64,000 bases of DNA from positions 21,801 to 85,800 of the forward strand of contig MPNW01000112.1 in assembly GCA_011800805.1 (NCBI GenBank). The letters are read 5' to 3'. The stretch comes from Hirudo medicinalis (taxonomy: Eukaryota > Annelida > Clitellata > Hirudinida > Hirudinidae). Of the stretch, positions 1 through 11,000 are shown one piece after another. The translations under genes were made by a program, and so were the position numbers. The notes beneath the pieces were generated by a model that saw nothing but the letters and a program-made list of their open reading frames with translations, ran no database searches and was not told where the DNA came from. Position 1 is the stretch's first letter; each line of letters opens with the position of its first letter.

Positions 1-3000
1 TTTCTTACGCATCATGCGGCCCTTGAAGCCGCTCTGAATGAGACTGGCAGCCTTTTTCACATCCGGGTCTTCGAGGTCAATGTCGATGACTTCCTGCTCT
101 GCATTTGTCTCCTTGCCCGAAACAAGTGCGCTGTTACCTGCCGCGCTGCTAGCAGCGACGACTCCATTTCCACCATCGTAATCACCACCATGGGGATTCT
201 TGGCGGTCACCATTCCTTCCTCATCAGAAGTTGTGCCATCTTTCGTCACCTTTTTCGTGGACATCTTAGGTGGCAAAATGAAGACAAAGAAACGGTTGAC
301 ACCAACGTGGAGAAGAGTTCGCTTTTAATTATGAGCGATGATTGTTTAATATTCCAACTCATTAATTGTCATTTTGCTGATGTTAATGTTGACGTTTTCA
401 TTTAATTTCATTAGGTCTGTTTTCTCTAATTGAGATGATTCTTTAAATTCAAAAGACGAACAGGTGTGAAAATAGATTCATTATCACGACACGACGCCAA
501 TCATTCTCAGATACTTGCCCCGTCTCTTTCAACGCTTGTTGGAAGCTCTTCCTCCCTGAAAATATTTTCATCAATTTACAAAACAATTCATCCGTGATAC
601 ATCACCACCACCATTATTTCAATCATCTTCATCGTCGTCGTCGTCATCATCATCATCATCATCATCATCACCGCCATCAACACAATCGACCGCGTTTGAA
701 GTTTAAGAGCGTCTGCTTACGCCGCTCTGATCTCATTATTCATGAAAATAAAGAGAATAAAACAAAAGTGATTTATTTATTTATAGAGGTTTTAAACTAG
801 TTATCGCATAATGATAATGGTAATATTGCAAATTATGATGATCTTGATGATGTCGATGATAATGATTGTAAATGATGATGATGATGACGATGATGATGAT
901 GATGGTGGTGGTGGTGATATTGATGATGATGATGTTCCTTACTCTGCTTGCAAGAGTTGACGTGGAGAGTCCTTTTGACTGTCGTGACAATTCTTAAATT
1001 TTTGAATTATTATTAATAAAAATGATTAATATGAAAAATAGAAATTAAAACTTAATATTATTTATTAAAAATAATTTTATGCGATTACATTATTAATCAT
1101 ATGCGACTTAATAATTTGTAATTAATAATTTGATTAATTATTTTCCAATTAACTGTAATAATTGACAATGCTAATTGATGCTTGGCATGTAATGAACTAA
1201 ATAATTTTATGAACATATGGTGATGACAACGATTAACATCGACGATGACGATGATGAAGACGATGGTGATGCAGATTACACATGCTCCACGAAGAATCCA
1301 AATTTCCCTTGACTCACTTGAGTGGCATCTTCTTCTTCAATTTGTTTTCCTGAAAGATGAAAAACTTTTCAACATCCAATGAGTCATCATCTCTTAAAGA
1401 ATTCAAACTGAACATTTATTCTACATTTTAATTATTTTTAAAATTTTTATTTCTCAGACGTCGACAATTTCATAGGAAACAATGTTTTGCATGACATGAG
1501 TGATGTTTTTGTAGTAACAATAAAAATAATATTAGTTGATATGCTAGACATTAGGCATAAACATTAACGAATAATTAAGAACACATCTAATATTATCATT
1601 ATATTTTATTCTATATGTTATATTATATTACATCACATCACGTCACGTCACGTCACGTCACGTCACATCACATCACATCACATCACATCACATCACATCA
1701 CATCATATCATATCACATCATATCATATTATATTATATTATATTACATTACATTATATTAATATAATAAGCGATTGTTTGTAATACCATTAAGTCTGACC
1801 CTTACCTTATACAGGGAAAGTGTCGTTTTGTCGAGTACAATAAAATATAAGATGTAAAACAACAAGGACGTATGGGATGTCCACAAATGTTAAAAGATTT
1901 CAATGTGCTCAGTTCTCATGTCGAAAAACAGGGAAGCCTTCTTAAACGACATTTTAAGGATTCAGAACTTTCGCACTTCACGACATTTTATAAATAAGGG
2001 GTCGTCCATAAATTATGTTAACAAAACAGGAGGGGAAAGGGTTTGAAAAAGTTTGACAATTCTTGACAAGGGGGAGGGAGGAGTTTAAGATTAATTGACG
2101 TCAACAGTGTTATTTTTTATGGTAAAAATCTAAATTTTAGCAGATGGATTTGTGTATACTTATAAAGTTTAATCCTTCAGTTCAGACGTCACAGATTGAA
2201 CGGATTTGCTTCATAAGCAGGGCCGCTCTGGCAAGTGGCCAAGGGCCCGGTAATTTTTAGGGACCCGCCCGGGTTTTAAAATATTTAAATTTTACAATCG
2301 TGACTTTTTTTTGCTTTGCCATTACCAAATTGACACAACGTATGGACCCGTGGCCTCTACGCCTACTAGGCACTGCCTAGGAGCCCGAAATTTCTGCCGG
2401 CGGCCCTGTTCACAAGTCGTGTTAGAGAAACTTGTTCAACTTGATCACCGACAAGGCGATCACGGACATAACAAATTAACATCTGTTGATCAACAAAAAT
2501 CCTTATGCGGTGAATGGTTAGATGAAGGTGATGTTGATTTGTCTGGCTTGTCAGTGCAACAAAATGATGGTAATGATGAGTCTGATACTATGCCTATTGT
2601 TACAATAAAGAACATGTGGCTTTCCCATGGGAAGTTGATAGAAGCTGACATTAAAAAATTGACAACAATACTCAGTTTGGCAATTATTTTATTTTCTTTC
2701 AAAATAAAATAGACGCAAATTCAATGTGTTGCAAGGTACAAAATTAAAATTGTAAAAAATTTTGACATAATTTAGATAGCGGGGGAGGGGGTCTTTAAAA
2801 AAAAGTTTGGCAGTCGTTGACAAGGGGGAGAGAGGGAGTAAAAATTACCATAAATATGTTTACATAATTAATGGACGACCCCTAAAACATTTCCGTTGTA
2901 TTTCTTTTCACTTAATTTTGTAAAAGACTGAAATAAAAAAAAAAGTAAATTGATGAGAAAATGTTTTGGACGATTCACCTCCATCCTTGGCTTTGCTTTT

Positions 3001-3060
3001 AGAGTCGACGGAAGAGCCAGTCACATCTGACTCCTTCTCAGAACTTGAACAACCACCCAT
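1..3060 (-). CDS. N-myristoylation-type IQ-motif protein, igloo/neuromodulin-like (3' end outside window)
   Basis: Three exons modelled: 3060-2979, 1349-1318 and 264-1, continuing beyond the left edge. Exon 1 starts MGGCSSSEKES, a good N-myristoylation plus palmitoylation signal (Gly2, Cys4), and ends in phase 1 at a GTGAAT donor. The 32-nt exon 2 (GKQIEEEDATQ) keeps phase and ends at GTGAGT. Exon 3 opens MSTKKVTKDG and ends in an IQ-like calmodulin-binding stretch, DPDVKKAASLIQSGFKGRMM. Lipidated, calmodulin-binding IQ proteins of this layout include Drosophila igloo and vertebrate GAP-43/neurogranin; the IQ segment also resembles the C terminus of sperm protein Sp17, and an Sp17-like first exon lies upstream on the same strand. 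Family call is inference from motif and layout; the C terminus is not visible. Confidence 0.6.
594..930. repeat. ATC/GAT trinucleotide tracts
   Basis: Two imperfect simple-sequence tracts, ATC/TCG-rich at about 598-675 and GAT/GGT-rich at about 835-930, lie in the second intron of the IQ-protein gene. The His-rich or Ile-rich open frames across them are a by-product of the repeat and not genes. Confidence 0.9.
1626..1760. repeat. Pentanucleotide array (ACATC / ACGTC)
   Basis: A tandem array of a 5-bp unit reading CATCA, with an inner block mutated to CGTCA. It grades at both ends into TATTA-type units, consistent with slippage from a shared ancestral pentamer. It lies in the first intron of the IQ-protein gene. 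Confidence 0.9.
1998..2882. mobile_element. TIR element, GGGGTCGTCCAT termini, MITE-like
   Basis: The left end reads GGGGTCGTCCATAAATTATG and the right end is its near-exact reverse complement (CATAATTAATGGACGACCCC). Both ends are flanked by TAA (1995-1997 and 2883-2885), which would fit a 3-bp TWA-type target duplication as made by PIF/Harbinger elements. Inside each end is a similar G-rich block in the same orientation, containing TTGACAAGGGGGAG (about 2030-2090 and 2780-2840). This suggests two partly fused or nested copies of a short element rather than one simple unit. No transposase is recognisable, and a hAT-type MITE is inserted inside. The superfamily assignment is inference. Confidence 0.6.
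2218..2408. mobile_element. hAT-type MITE with 8-bp target duplication
   Basis: This 191-bp element begins CAGGGCCGC and ends GCGGCCCTG, a perfect 9-bp terminal inverted repeat of the CAGGG...CCCTG class typical of hAT elements. It is flanked by TTCATAAG (2210-2217) and TTCACAAG (2409-2416), an 8-bp duplication with one mismatch, as expected for hAT insertion. It is too short to encode a transposase. It sits inside the GGGGTCGTCCAT element, so it inserted later. Confidence 0.7.
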
Positions 3061-5635
3061 GATGACTCAATTATGAATAAATCCAACTCATCACAAGCAG
3101 GTTTGTGGTCCGCAGTTTAAAAATTATTTGTCAGTTATTGTTTATATTATTTCTCGACAGCAACTTTGTAATCTTATATTACAGCTATTAAGTTTATCAT
3201 TTATGAAATGTAGTTTATGAAATTTTGTATTTTGATAAGTTATTGTTTGTAATAAATTATAATTTAATATAAGTTTTCTTTTAATCAGACGTCGGGCGTC
3301 GATTTCAAAGTTCAGCCTGTTCAGCAGCTCAAGCAAGACAGCGCCATCTTATCAACGCATGAGATGTGTCTCGTGGCCTGCTTGCATCCAGGAGTTAGAC
3401 TTTATTTTAAATATTTTAACATATTAACAAAATAATAAACGTTTTTCTGGAGTTCAAAATAAACGATAAATTACGATATTAAAGAAAAAGAAATTACCTT
3501 TAAAGAAAATGAAAGAAATCGCTGAAAATGAAGTGGTTATTCTTAAGAGTGGTTAGGCTTCAGGTGAGTTTCCATTAACCAAGCGCACCTGTTAACTGAA
3601 CACCAGTTGTTTCTCGGTGGGTTTAAGCATTCATTAAACTCCCTCCAGACCCCGGGAAATATTTCTCCTAAACGCTGTCATGAGTAATTAATTTATTCGT
3701 GCACCTCATTAATATTGAGTGGATGCTTATTAAAGACATCTAAGTAGTCGTTCGTCAGACAACACCATGTATTTACTTTTCCCTTGGGAGTTGCCTTGTT
3801 GTATTTTTAAGTTGTATTTTGTGTTTCGTATTTTTAATTATTTTCTAAAATAAAAGTGAATGCAAGGAGACTTAAAAATCAATATTTGAGAAGTTCCAAG
3901 AAGTCTTCATGGTGATGGGGAGATTAAGTTTGAGAGGTTATTGAGGTTATTGCGGGTTCATTGTTCTAAAAGATCGTAGTTATGACGACGACGACGACGA
4001 CGATGATGAAAATTACCGATGCTAAATGACTCGAATGCTGTATGACAAATACAAATGTGCTTCAGAGGTTTACGAGATCACGAGAAGATCTAATGTGCGT
4101 TAACACCATCATCATCGTCATCGTCGTCATCATCATCACTTCATCAATAATTTAATAATTTGATAGCTGTAATATGGTCTTTGAGGATGAAGATATTAGT
4201 CATAAGAATAAATTATTTATTAAAATTTGAATTCAATTAGAAGAATATCGTAAAAAAAACTCTCTAATGAGACATCCTCTAATAATTGTAAAGCCTTCAT
4301 TGTGTATAATTAACTGTGGTCAGTAAAGCATCCGAAATATGAACAATTACTGATAAGAATCGTATTTATTTGCTTTTTGTGGAAATCCATTTTTGACTTT
4401 TTCTCTCAAATCTTTTAAATCTTTTAATGGATTTAAATCTCTTCACCATCAATCAATTCATCCATCGAAACATGTGTTTTTTATTTAATCTTCGAAAAGT
4501 TTGTCCGTTTAATAAAAAATCTGAAATTCTCATGAATCAGAAGAGACTTATTACGTTCTTATAATTTTAACTATCATAATTTTAATCTTTAAATTTCAGA
4601 ACAATTTGAATCGAATGGGCGCTTGATTAATCAACCAAGAAGTACCGCAAAAGAAAAACATTTCCGAACGATTGAATGACTCCTCTTTAAAAAGCAGGTG
4701 CAAATACAGAATGACTTCTGCCATTTTAGTAGACATTTCCAAATAATTAAAAATTTAACTTAGTGTCTTTAACCTACATTAATTACACCCGCCTTAGTTG
4801 AGTAAATCGTTCAACATGGAAAGAGAGACACTTCCATCGATCAATCAGCAGCTCCATTAAGGAGCACATGATCACTTCAAACCTCCCCGAAAATGGAGCG
4901 TTGACTGACTTCAAAGTGGCAGACGCCCGCGATGTCTTGTGGAATCGTTGATCCTACCTAGGAAGGCAGAGGATATCTATAGGGCTTTTAAACAGACAGT
5001 CTACTCCTTTCATTTTGCAGCATTCCATGGAAGCTTACCGTGGAAAGGTGCTGCAGCATGGAAGAAAATAAAGACAAATTTTGCGAGAAATATTGCAAAG
5101 AGTCAGGGAATAATTGCGAGAATGATACTGAATTAATCATTGCGAACCATGTGCTGGAACGACTTAAAAGACGCTGCTAGCGTAGAGACTATTGAATATT
5201 TAAAATGCTTCGCTTTAAAAAAGAAACTCAATCTGCTACATTTGGAATCTTCTCACCTCTTCATCATTACCACAACTTTTATGGGAGTTTAAGGCCACAA
5301 CCGTCTCCACTTAATTTGCCACTGCATCCCAGTGTAGCGTTTGAGCGAGAATGGCGATCAATACAAGAAGCAGACCTCAGTGCGGCCTCACCGGAACAAT
5401 TCCACCGTCCGTCTGAGTGGTTCACGGTAGGAGATATTTCTCTGCGGGCGAGGGAAGTCGTTTAAAGTCATCTTGCAAAGGTAGTTTTGGTGCTTGACGG
5501 GCGATCGATTATATATTTAGCTAATTAAATTAGATTGTGGCAAATAAATCGAATTGAGGAACTCGTAATAAGTACAACTGCTTCGGAAATCCGTCAATAA
5601 GTTAAATATTGAAAAAATAAAGTAATTTTTCTTGC

Positions 5636-5788
5636 CTTCTCTTGCATCCAGGAGGTTTGCAAAATAAAGCGCCCCAAATGCATGAATGTCCTCAGGCTGA
5701 GATCTCAAATCTCATAACAAAATCCGTGAATTAAAGCGTTGAAGCCTGAAGGAAGGCGAAGTTTTGTCGACGACAATGGAGCAGACAT
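5636..5788 (-). pseudogene. SPA17: Sp17/SPA17-like RIIa (dimerisation-docking) first exon with apparent frameshift
   Basis: The minus strand reads MSAPLSSTKLRLPSGFNALI and then, in another frame, LRSQPEDIHAFGALYFANLL. Together these match the N-terminal RIIa domain of sperm protein Sp17, which docks A-kinase anchoring proteins in cilia and sperm tails. The frames are separated by one missing base in a T-run (plus-strand A's at 5707-5709), giving an immediate TGA. This is either real decay or an assembly error in a homopolymer. The exon would end in phase 1 at AGAAG|GCAAGA, a GC-type donor, which matches the acceptor phase of exon 2 (1349) of the IQ-motif gene downstream. I could not find the usual second Sp17 exon. 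It lies head-to-head with the SOD gene. Confidence 0.6.
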
Positions 5789-6084
5789 CGTGTTAATTTC
5801 TTTAGCTCGAGTCGTTGGCTTGAAAAACAAATGAGTGTAATAAGATAATAAAACGAGGTTACCTCTCAGCAAATAAAGAGAATCGTCTTGCCAACCGAAG
5901 TGCACCTGAGACTTATTGTTGTCATTGGTTACTAAACACTTACAAAATTGTCATTATTTGAAATTATTTTACTTAAAGAATTCTGCAGTAATAATATCTT
6001 ATGAATATTTTAAATGGTTTGAGAATAAAAATAAAAGTGAACTTAATTTGTAAACAATTCGTTGCCGGCCTATATTAATACGTG
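5789..6084. promoter_or_regulatory. Short divergent intergenic region (Sp17-like / SOD)
   Basis: Only 296 bp separate the Sp17-like start codon (minus) from the SOD start codon (plus), so both promoters must lie here or overlap. The sequence is AT-rich; no TATA box or other element is clear enough to name. A shared promoter is inference from spacing only. Confidence 0.35.
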
Positions 6085-7315
6085 ATGGGGTCTTCGGAAT
6101 GTCGGCTCGGTTTGAATGTTGCAGTGGCATTTCTGATTCTGGCTTTTGGTCGGTGTATTATATTGCCACCTTATGAAATAGCAGCTAAAACATTCGAAGA
6201 ATATCCACTTCCCGAATTGCAATATGGCTTTAACGAACTGGAGCCATTTATTGATGAGAATACGGTACGCGCCCATTATGAAGGTCACCATGAAACGTAC
6301 CGGAAGAAAATGAATACTTGTTTGCAACAATGGCGATCGGTACGTGTGCAGATTTATAACACCAATTTATCTTCCAGTAGTGGAAAGAAATAGGAACTTT
6401 TTATCCAAACTCTCTTGACATAAAAATCTTTTGTCGCGAGTTACATTATTGGCCCGTAAATATCACCATTCTAAATTGATTAAATGACAGTTGCAAAAAA
6501 TGTTGTTTTACAGGTTGGCAATGTGACTGACTTGCCCCAGCAGGACCTGTTTACCATTCTTGCTTCTCTTGATAAAGTTCCAACAACCTTGAGGGAAGGA
6601 ATTCAGAATAATGTTGGAGGGTTTGTAATTTAATAATTGTTAATGTGTTTTCCAAATTTACATGCGTGGGCATGTCCATTGCTTGACCCTTCACTTTAAT
6701 TTGTAATAATAGATGGACATTTTTGTTAAGATTTGTCAACCACGCCCTCTATTGGAGTATTTTGGCTCCAAATCCCAACAAGATTGTTTGGCATCCAACT
6801 GGCAATTTATTAGCTGCATTGGAGAAAAACTTTGGTTCTTATGACCAATTTCGAAGCATCTTTACATCCAAAGCTTTGAGTTTGTTTGGATCAGGTGAAT
6901 TAGAAATTACAAAAATGTAATTAATCATTAAGAATGTAATTAATTCTGTATTTGTTAAGTGCTTAATATTACTTACATTATTAGTTTATTATTCATTATT
7001 CACTTTATGTTGTTTATTAAAAGTACATTAATCATTTCAGGATATGTGTGGTTGGTGTGTGAAGATGTCACTTCTCCAGATGTTCATCTATTCATACTCT
7101 CATCTGTAAACCAAGACTGTCCCATTTCTCAAAATCTTTATCCTCTTTTGGTCATTGACATATGGGAACATGCCTATTATTTGAAGCATCAATTCAGGAG
7201 GAATGATTACATTTCTGATTTCTGGTCTCTTGTGGAATGGCAAAATGTGGAAAAGTTGTGGCAGTTTTGGAAATCAAGAGACAATTTTCCAACTGGAAAT
7301 AAAGAAGAGCTTTAA
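6085..7315 (+). CDS. Fe/Mn-type superoxide dismutase with secretory leader
   Basis: Four exons, all phase-consistent: 6085-6339, 6514-6620, 6731-6894 and 7041-7315, giving 265 residues. The protein dismutates superoxide. The first metal ligand region reads VRAHYEGHHETY (ligand His and second-sphere His-x3-Tyr kept), the second GGFVNHALYW, and the third DIWEHAYYL (Asp and His ligands), so all four metal ligands are present. This argues against a ligand-losing mitochondrial ribosomal relative. The N terminus is not a typical arginine-rich mitochondrial leader: about 16 hydrophobic residues (LNVAVAFLILAFG) look like a signal peptide or anchor, and an N-V-T glycosylation sequon follows in exon 2. 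A secreted or ER-routed enzyme is inferred. The start is the first ATG of the frame. Confidence 0.85.
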
Positions 7316-8010
7316 TATTATTGATATCGTCATACTTTGCAATATTTTAACCACACCTTAAGAGCTTTCAGACAAACATTTCAGGCAAAACTATTATATT
7401 TATCTAAGATTTTAGGTATAATATAATATTACGGACAATTAGAAGCAAGACCTGAAAAGCACCTAAAACTTCAAATTTTCTAAACTAATAGAGTGTTCTG
7501 CTCCAATTAGATGTCTTTCTGTTTTATCATGCTAGTAATTGAGGATTATTCTAGGTAGGCTTGGTCAATGTTAAATATTTATATTTCGCGGTGAGTTGGT
7601 GTTGATCCGGGTTTTAAACGGCATTTTGGGGCGTCGGACTTGGCAGGTACCAGTGCTGACTTGGTAACGGCAGACAAAATCCGGTTCCCAAAACATGATT
7701 TTCGCTCCAATTTTACCGTCAGGCTCCTATTCATCCACTGATTTCCTGGGGAAGCTTTATCGCAAGAATAAGTGTGATCAATATCAAGTGCGACTGACTC
7801 AACAGAATTTCGAAAGACCCGATTAATTGTATTGGTGAAATTTTGCTAATAAAATTAATATTGCCTTATCATATAAATAATTTTTAAACAAATACTTGAC
7901 ATTATTTTGTAAATTCATTTTAAACACTTCACTTTTTGTTTCGCACGTCACGACTTAGTCGTTGCTTGCCATTAAGACGCGCGTCGAAGTGTTGGGGTTG
8001 ATTTCGCTCC
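7316..8010. other. Intergenic, SOD to EFHC
   Basis: No coding region recognised. The 300 bp before the EFHC start codon are less AT-rich than the surroundings and presumably hold its promoter, but no defined element can be named. Confidence 0.4.
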
Positions 8011-11000
8011 ATGGCTCTTCCTTTTCTTCCAGGTCTTTACATTGATAGATCGGTGAGCTACGTCTTTTGCAGTTTACCTGTCAGGTGTTTACTTATAATT
8101 AACGTATGTGCGTAACGTGTATTAACATGTTGTATGTCAAATCATCTGCCCGACGTGCGCCACTGGATGGCAGCAGGTCTATAGATGTTGTTGGTCCATA
8201 GATCTGGAATAGACTCCCCCCTCGATTACCAACACTGATCTAGCCAGATTTCACTCCGCCCTCAAAATCTTCCCTCTATATTAGTGGTCTTGAATTTCTG
8301 TTGAACATAGGCCACTCTAATCAAACTTTGTATCGTTATCGTTTAGCCAGATATGCCCTGGCTTTCGCTTTGGCCTCTGTTTTAATCAGTTTCGTCCTAC
8401 ATTTGCTTTTAAAATATATTGTCATGCATATTGTTGTGGATGTCTTATGAGGCTATTTGATAAATGTCATTTTAGGAATTTGCTCCAGAAGCAATGCATT
8501 ATTGCAGTAAAGTAGCTTTTTTTACAGCTTGCATTCAGTCAACTAATACAATGTTAAATATTCATTGATCAAATCATAACGGGTTTAGCTCATTTCAAAC
8601 TCTTAAGCTGTGAGATTATGTTTTTGGTCATTTTACCAAACCAAATTTTATGTGTTGGATTGCCGACATGGATATTTACGTTTATTTATTGATTGATATT
8701 AGTAATATAATTAATTTTTGAAAAAAGTACATTTAATAGATAATTAATCGTGTTTCAAAGAATTGTCATGTTTGGCTTATAATTACATTATCCAGGCATG
8801 CAAAACAGATTTTCGAAGAGTTCAAAACTTTTCAAAAATTGATGATGTGATATTGGAAGTAGATCCTTGTCCTGTTGCTCCCTACACCTACATTCCAAGC
8901 AACTTGAGTTCCTTCGTCAAAACTCTGCCACGATGGGTAGCCTTTGATAAGCAAGTTTTGAGTTTTGAAGCATTTTTTCAGGAAAGTGTGACAGAGCATT
9001 GTGAGGGATCGTACAGAATACGAAAAGTCAAAATCTACTTTTTTCTTGAGGACGATACACTAATGGTTGTCGAACCAAGAGTAAGAAATACCGGTTTAAA
9101 CCAGGGTAATAAACTACTCTCATTAACTCCTCATTAACAATCACATGATTGTGTAAAACGTATATATTTTAATATTATTTATTAGGACTCGATAATATCA
9201 CTAAATTTAAAGATGCAAAAGAGTCCATATGTTATGTTGTTAATCGAAATGCAATTATCACTTGTTTTAGTGATGCTTCGTTTCGAGGGACCATCTCATT
9301 CCATGCCATGTAGTAAAATAATAATTGTAGTCATATTTTAGGCACTTTTATCTCGCTAACGTTTATATAGCGCCCTTACCCTAGGGCGGTCCCTGGCGTT
9401 GGCAGGCTGGCTGGGTTGAAAAAACGACACAAAACGACTGTTGCCAAAACCATCGCATGCCGGAATGCAACTCATTGAGCTGACCTTTTTCAGTTGTTTT
9501 TTTTATTCATACATTAGCTTACTTACAACTAAAGTGATTAGCAACAGTTGAACTCAATTGTGTTGTAACTGGAATGTTTAAGGAGTGATTGTGAAAAGAC
9601 ACAGAGCTCAGAGACCTCCTCCATGCAACCACTTGTACTACACCGCAGAGGATTTGAACCTGGGAAATGAGATAGAAATATGTGGTAGGGTGTACAAGAT
9701 CTGCAACTGTGATAACTTCACGACCTCCTTCTACAAACACCTTGGAATAAACCTCAAGCCAGCCCTTTGTCTACCTCCTGCTCTCTATGAGGATCAGATT
9801 GTCAGCATTAATTGCAATTGATTAAAAGTTTTATTTTTATTACTTTTCATTTAATCTTTTGGTTTTTTAATGTAATCAAGCATTATTCGGATCTTCCACT
9901 TGCTTTGGATGATCATGTAGGTTCAAATTTCATTCACCAGCTCATTGAGAAAAATGGTAGGAAGATTAGAGGAGACAAGCAGGACCTCCATCTGTCCATG
10001 CAGTTCTTCTCAAGAGATCCTTATGTCTTGAGGTTCTACTGTTACTGGGATGACAGAATGTCCCTGCATGGTGATGTGAGGCAACTCATCATGCATTACT
10101 TTCTAGCTGATGATACAATTGAAATCATTGAAATCTTGCAGTAAGTTTATCTGCATCTACATTTCTCATTTCTACGACATGCTCGCGTTTATGGCTCGAC
10201 ATTTATTTATGGTGTTGACGTCTAGGAGATTGATGCTAATCATAAATAAATTTCTCACCTGACACAATCCAACCATCCTCAGGCCAAACTCGGGTCGTGA
10301 CAAGATTCCATGCTTGCTGAGAAGAGGAAAAGTTCCAAAGCAGTTGGAGCCCATGAAGAGGATCGGGGAGGTGTCAAAAACAAGTGTCCTAAATGTTTTG
10401 GGTGAGAGTGGGTGGAGCAGTAGGTTCCTCATGGATCCAAAAGAGGTTGTGCCATTTCAGTTTGTTTACTAATAAGTTTATTGAGGATTACGTTATGTGC
10501 TTATTGTTGCCTTACTTGTAGGTTGGCAAAGTTTATGATAACTGCTATTTGGACTGCGATATCAATATCGGATCAGAACTGAATATTTTCAACAAAAGGG
10601 TTGTAGTCTACGATATGGATGACTTCACGAAAGAGTATTACAAAACCAAGTATGGCATCAGTGAGTTGCAGTCAAGGATTGTTATTTCCTCATCTATTTA
10701 TGTCAACATTTTCATGATATTTGGAATATTTTAGAGCAATATGAAAACGAATAATGTCTTCATATGAGTTCGTTTTTTAAGAATGTATTTGACCATTAAT
10801 TAGAATCATATTTAACGACTTATTAACACTGCTGATGAGACACAAAATAAATTGTAATGTTCTGCAACTTGAGTCCCTATCGCGGAATTTCAGCTGACTT
10901 CACACCGGGGTTGTGCCCGCCATGTGCAGAATTGAAATCCTTTCCTTGCACTAAGAAGCCTGCGTATGAGGAAAAGCCATGCAAGGAACCAGTACAAATT

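Noticed and set aside
1631..1740. Pentamer array considered as a CRISPR-like or telomeric repeat
   Set aside because: It is a plain 5-bp tandem repeat without spacers, and the unit is not a known telomere repeat.
2311..2712. 133-residue plus-strand frame
   Set aside because: It begins inside the hAT-type MITE, crosses its end and continues into the outer element; no domain is recognised.
3142..3400. Minus-strand word CTCCTGGATGCAAG shared with the RIIa exon (5636-5788)
   Set aside because: Only about 14 bp match with no flanking similarity; treated as chance rather than exon duplication.
5205..5465. 86-residue plus-strand frame of balanced composition
   Set aside because: No family motif, no adjoining exons; minus-strand splice-like signals here did not give the expected second Sp17 exon in phase.
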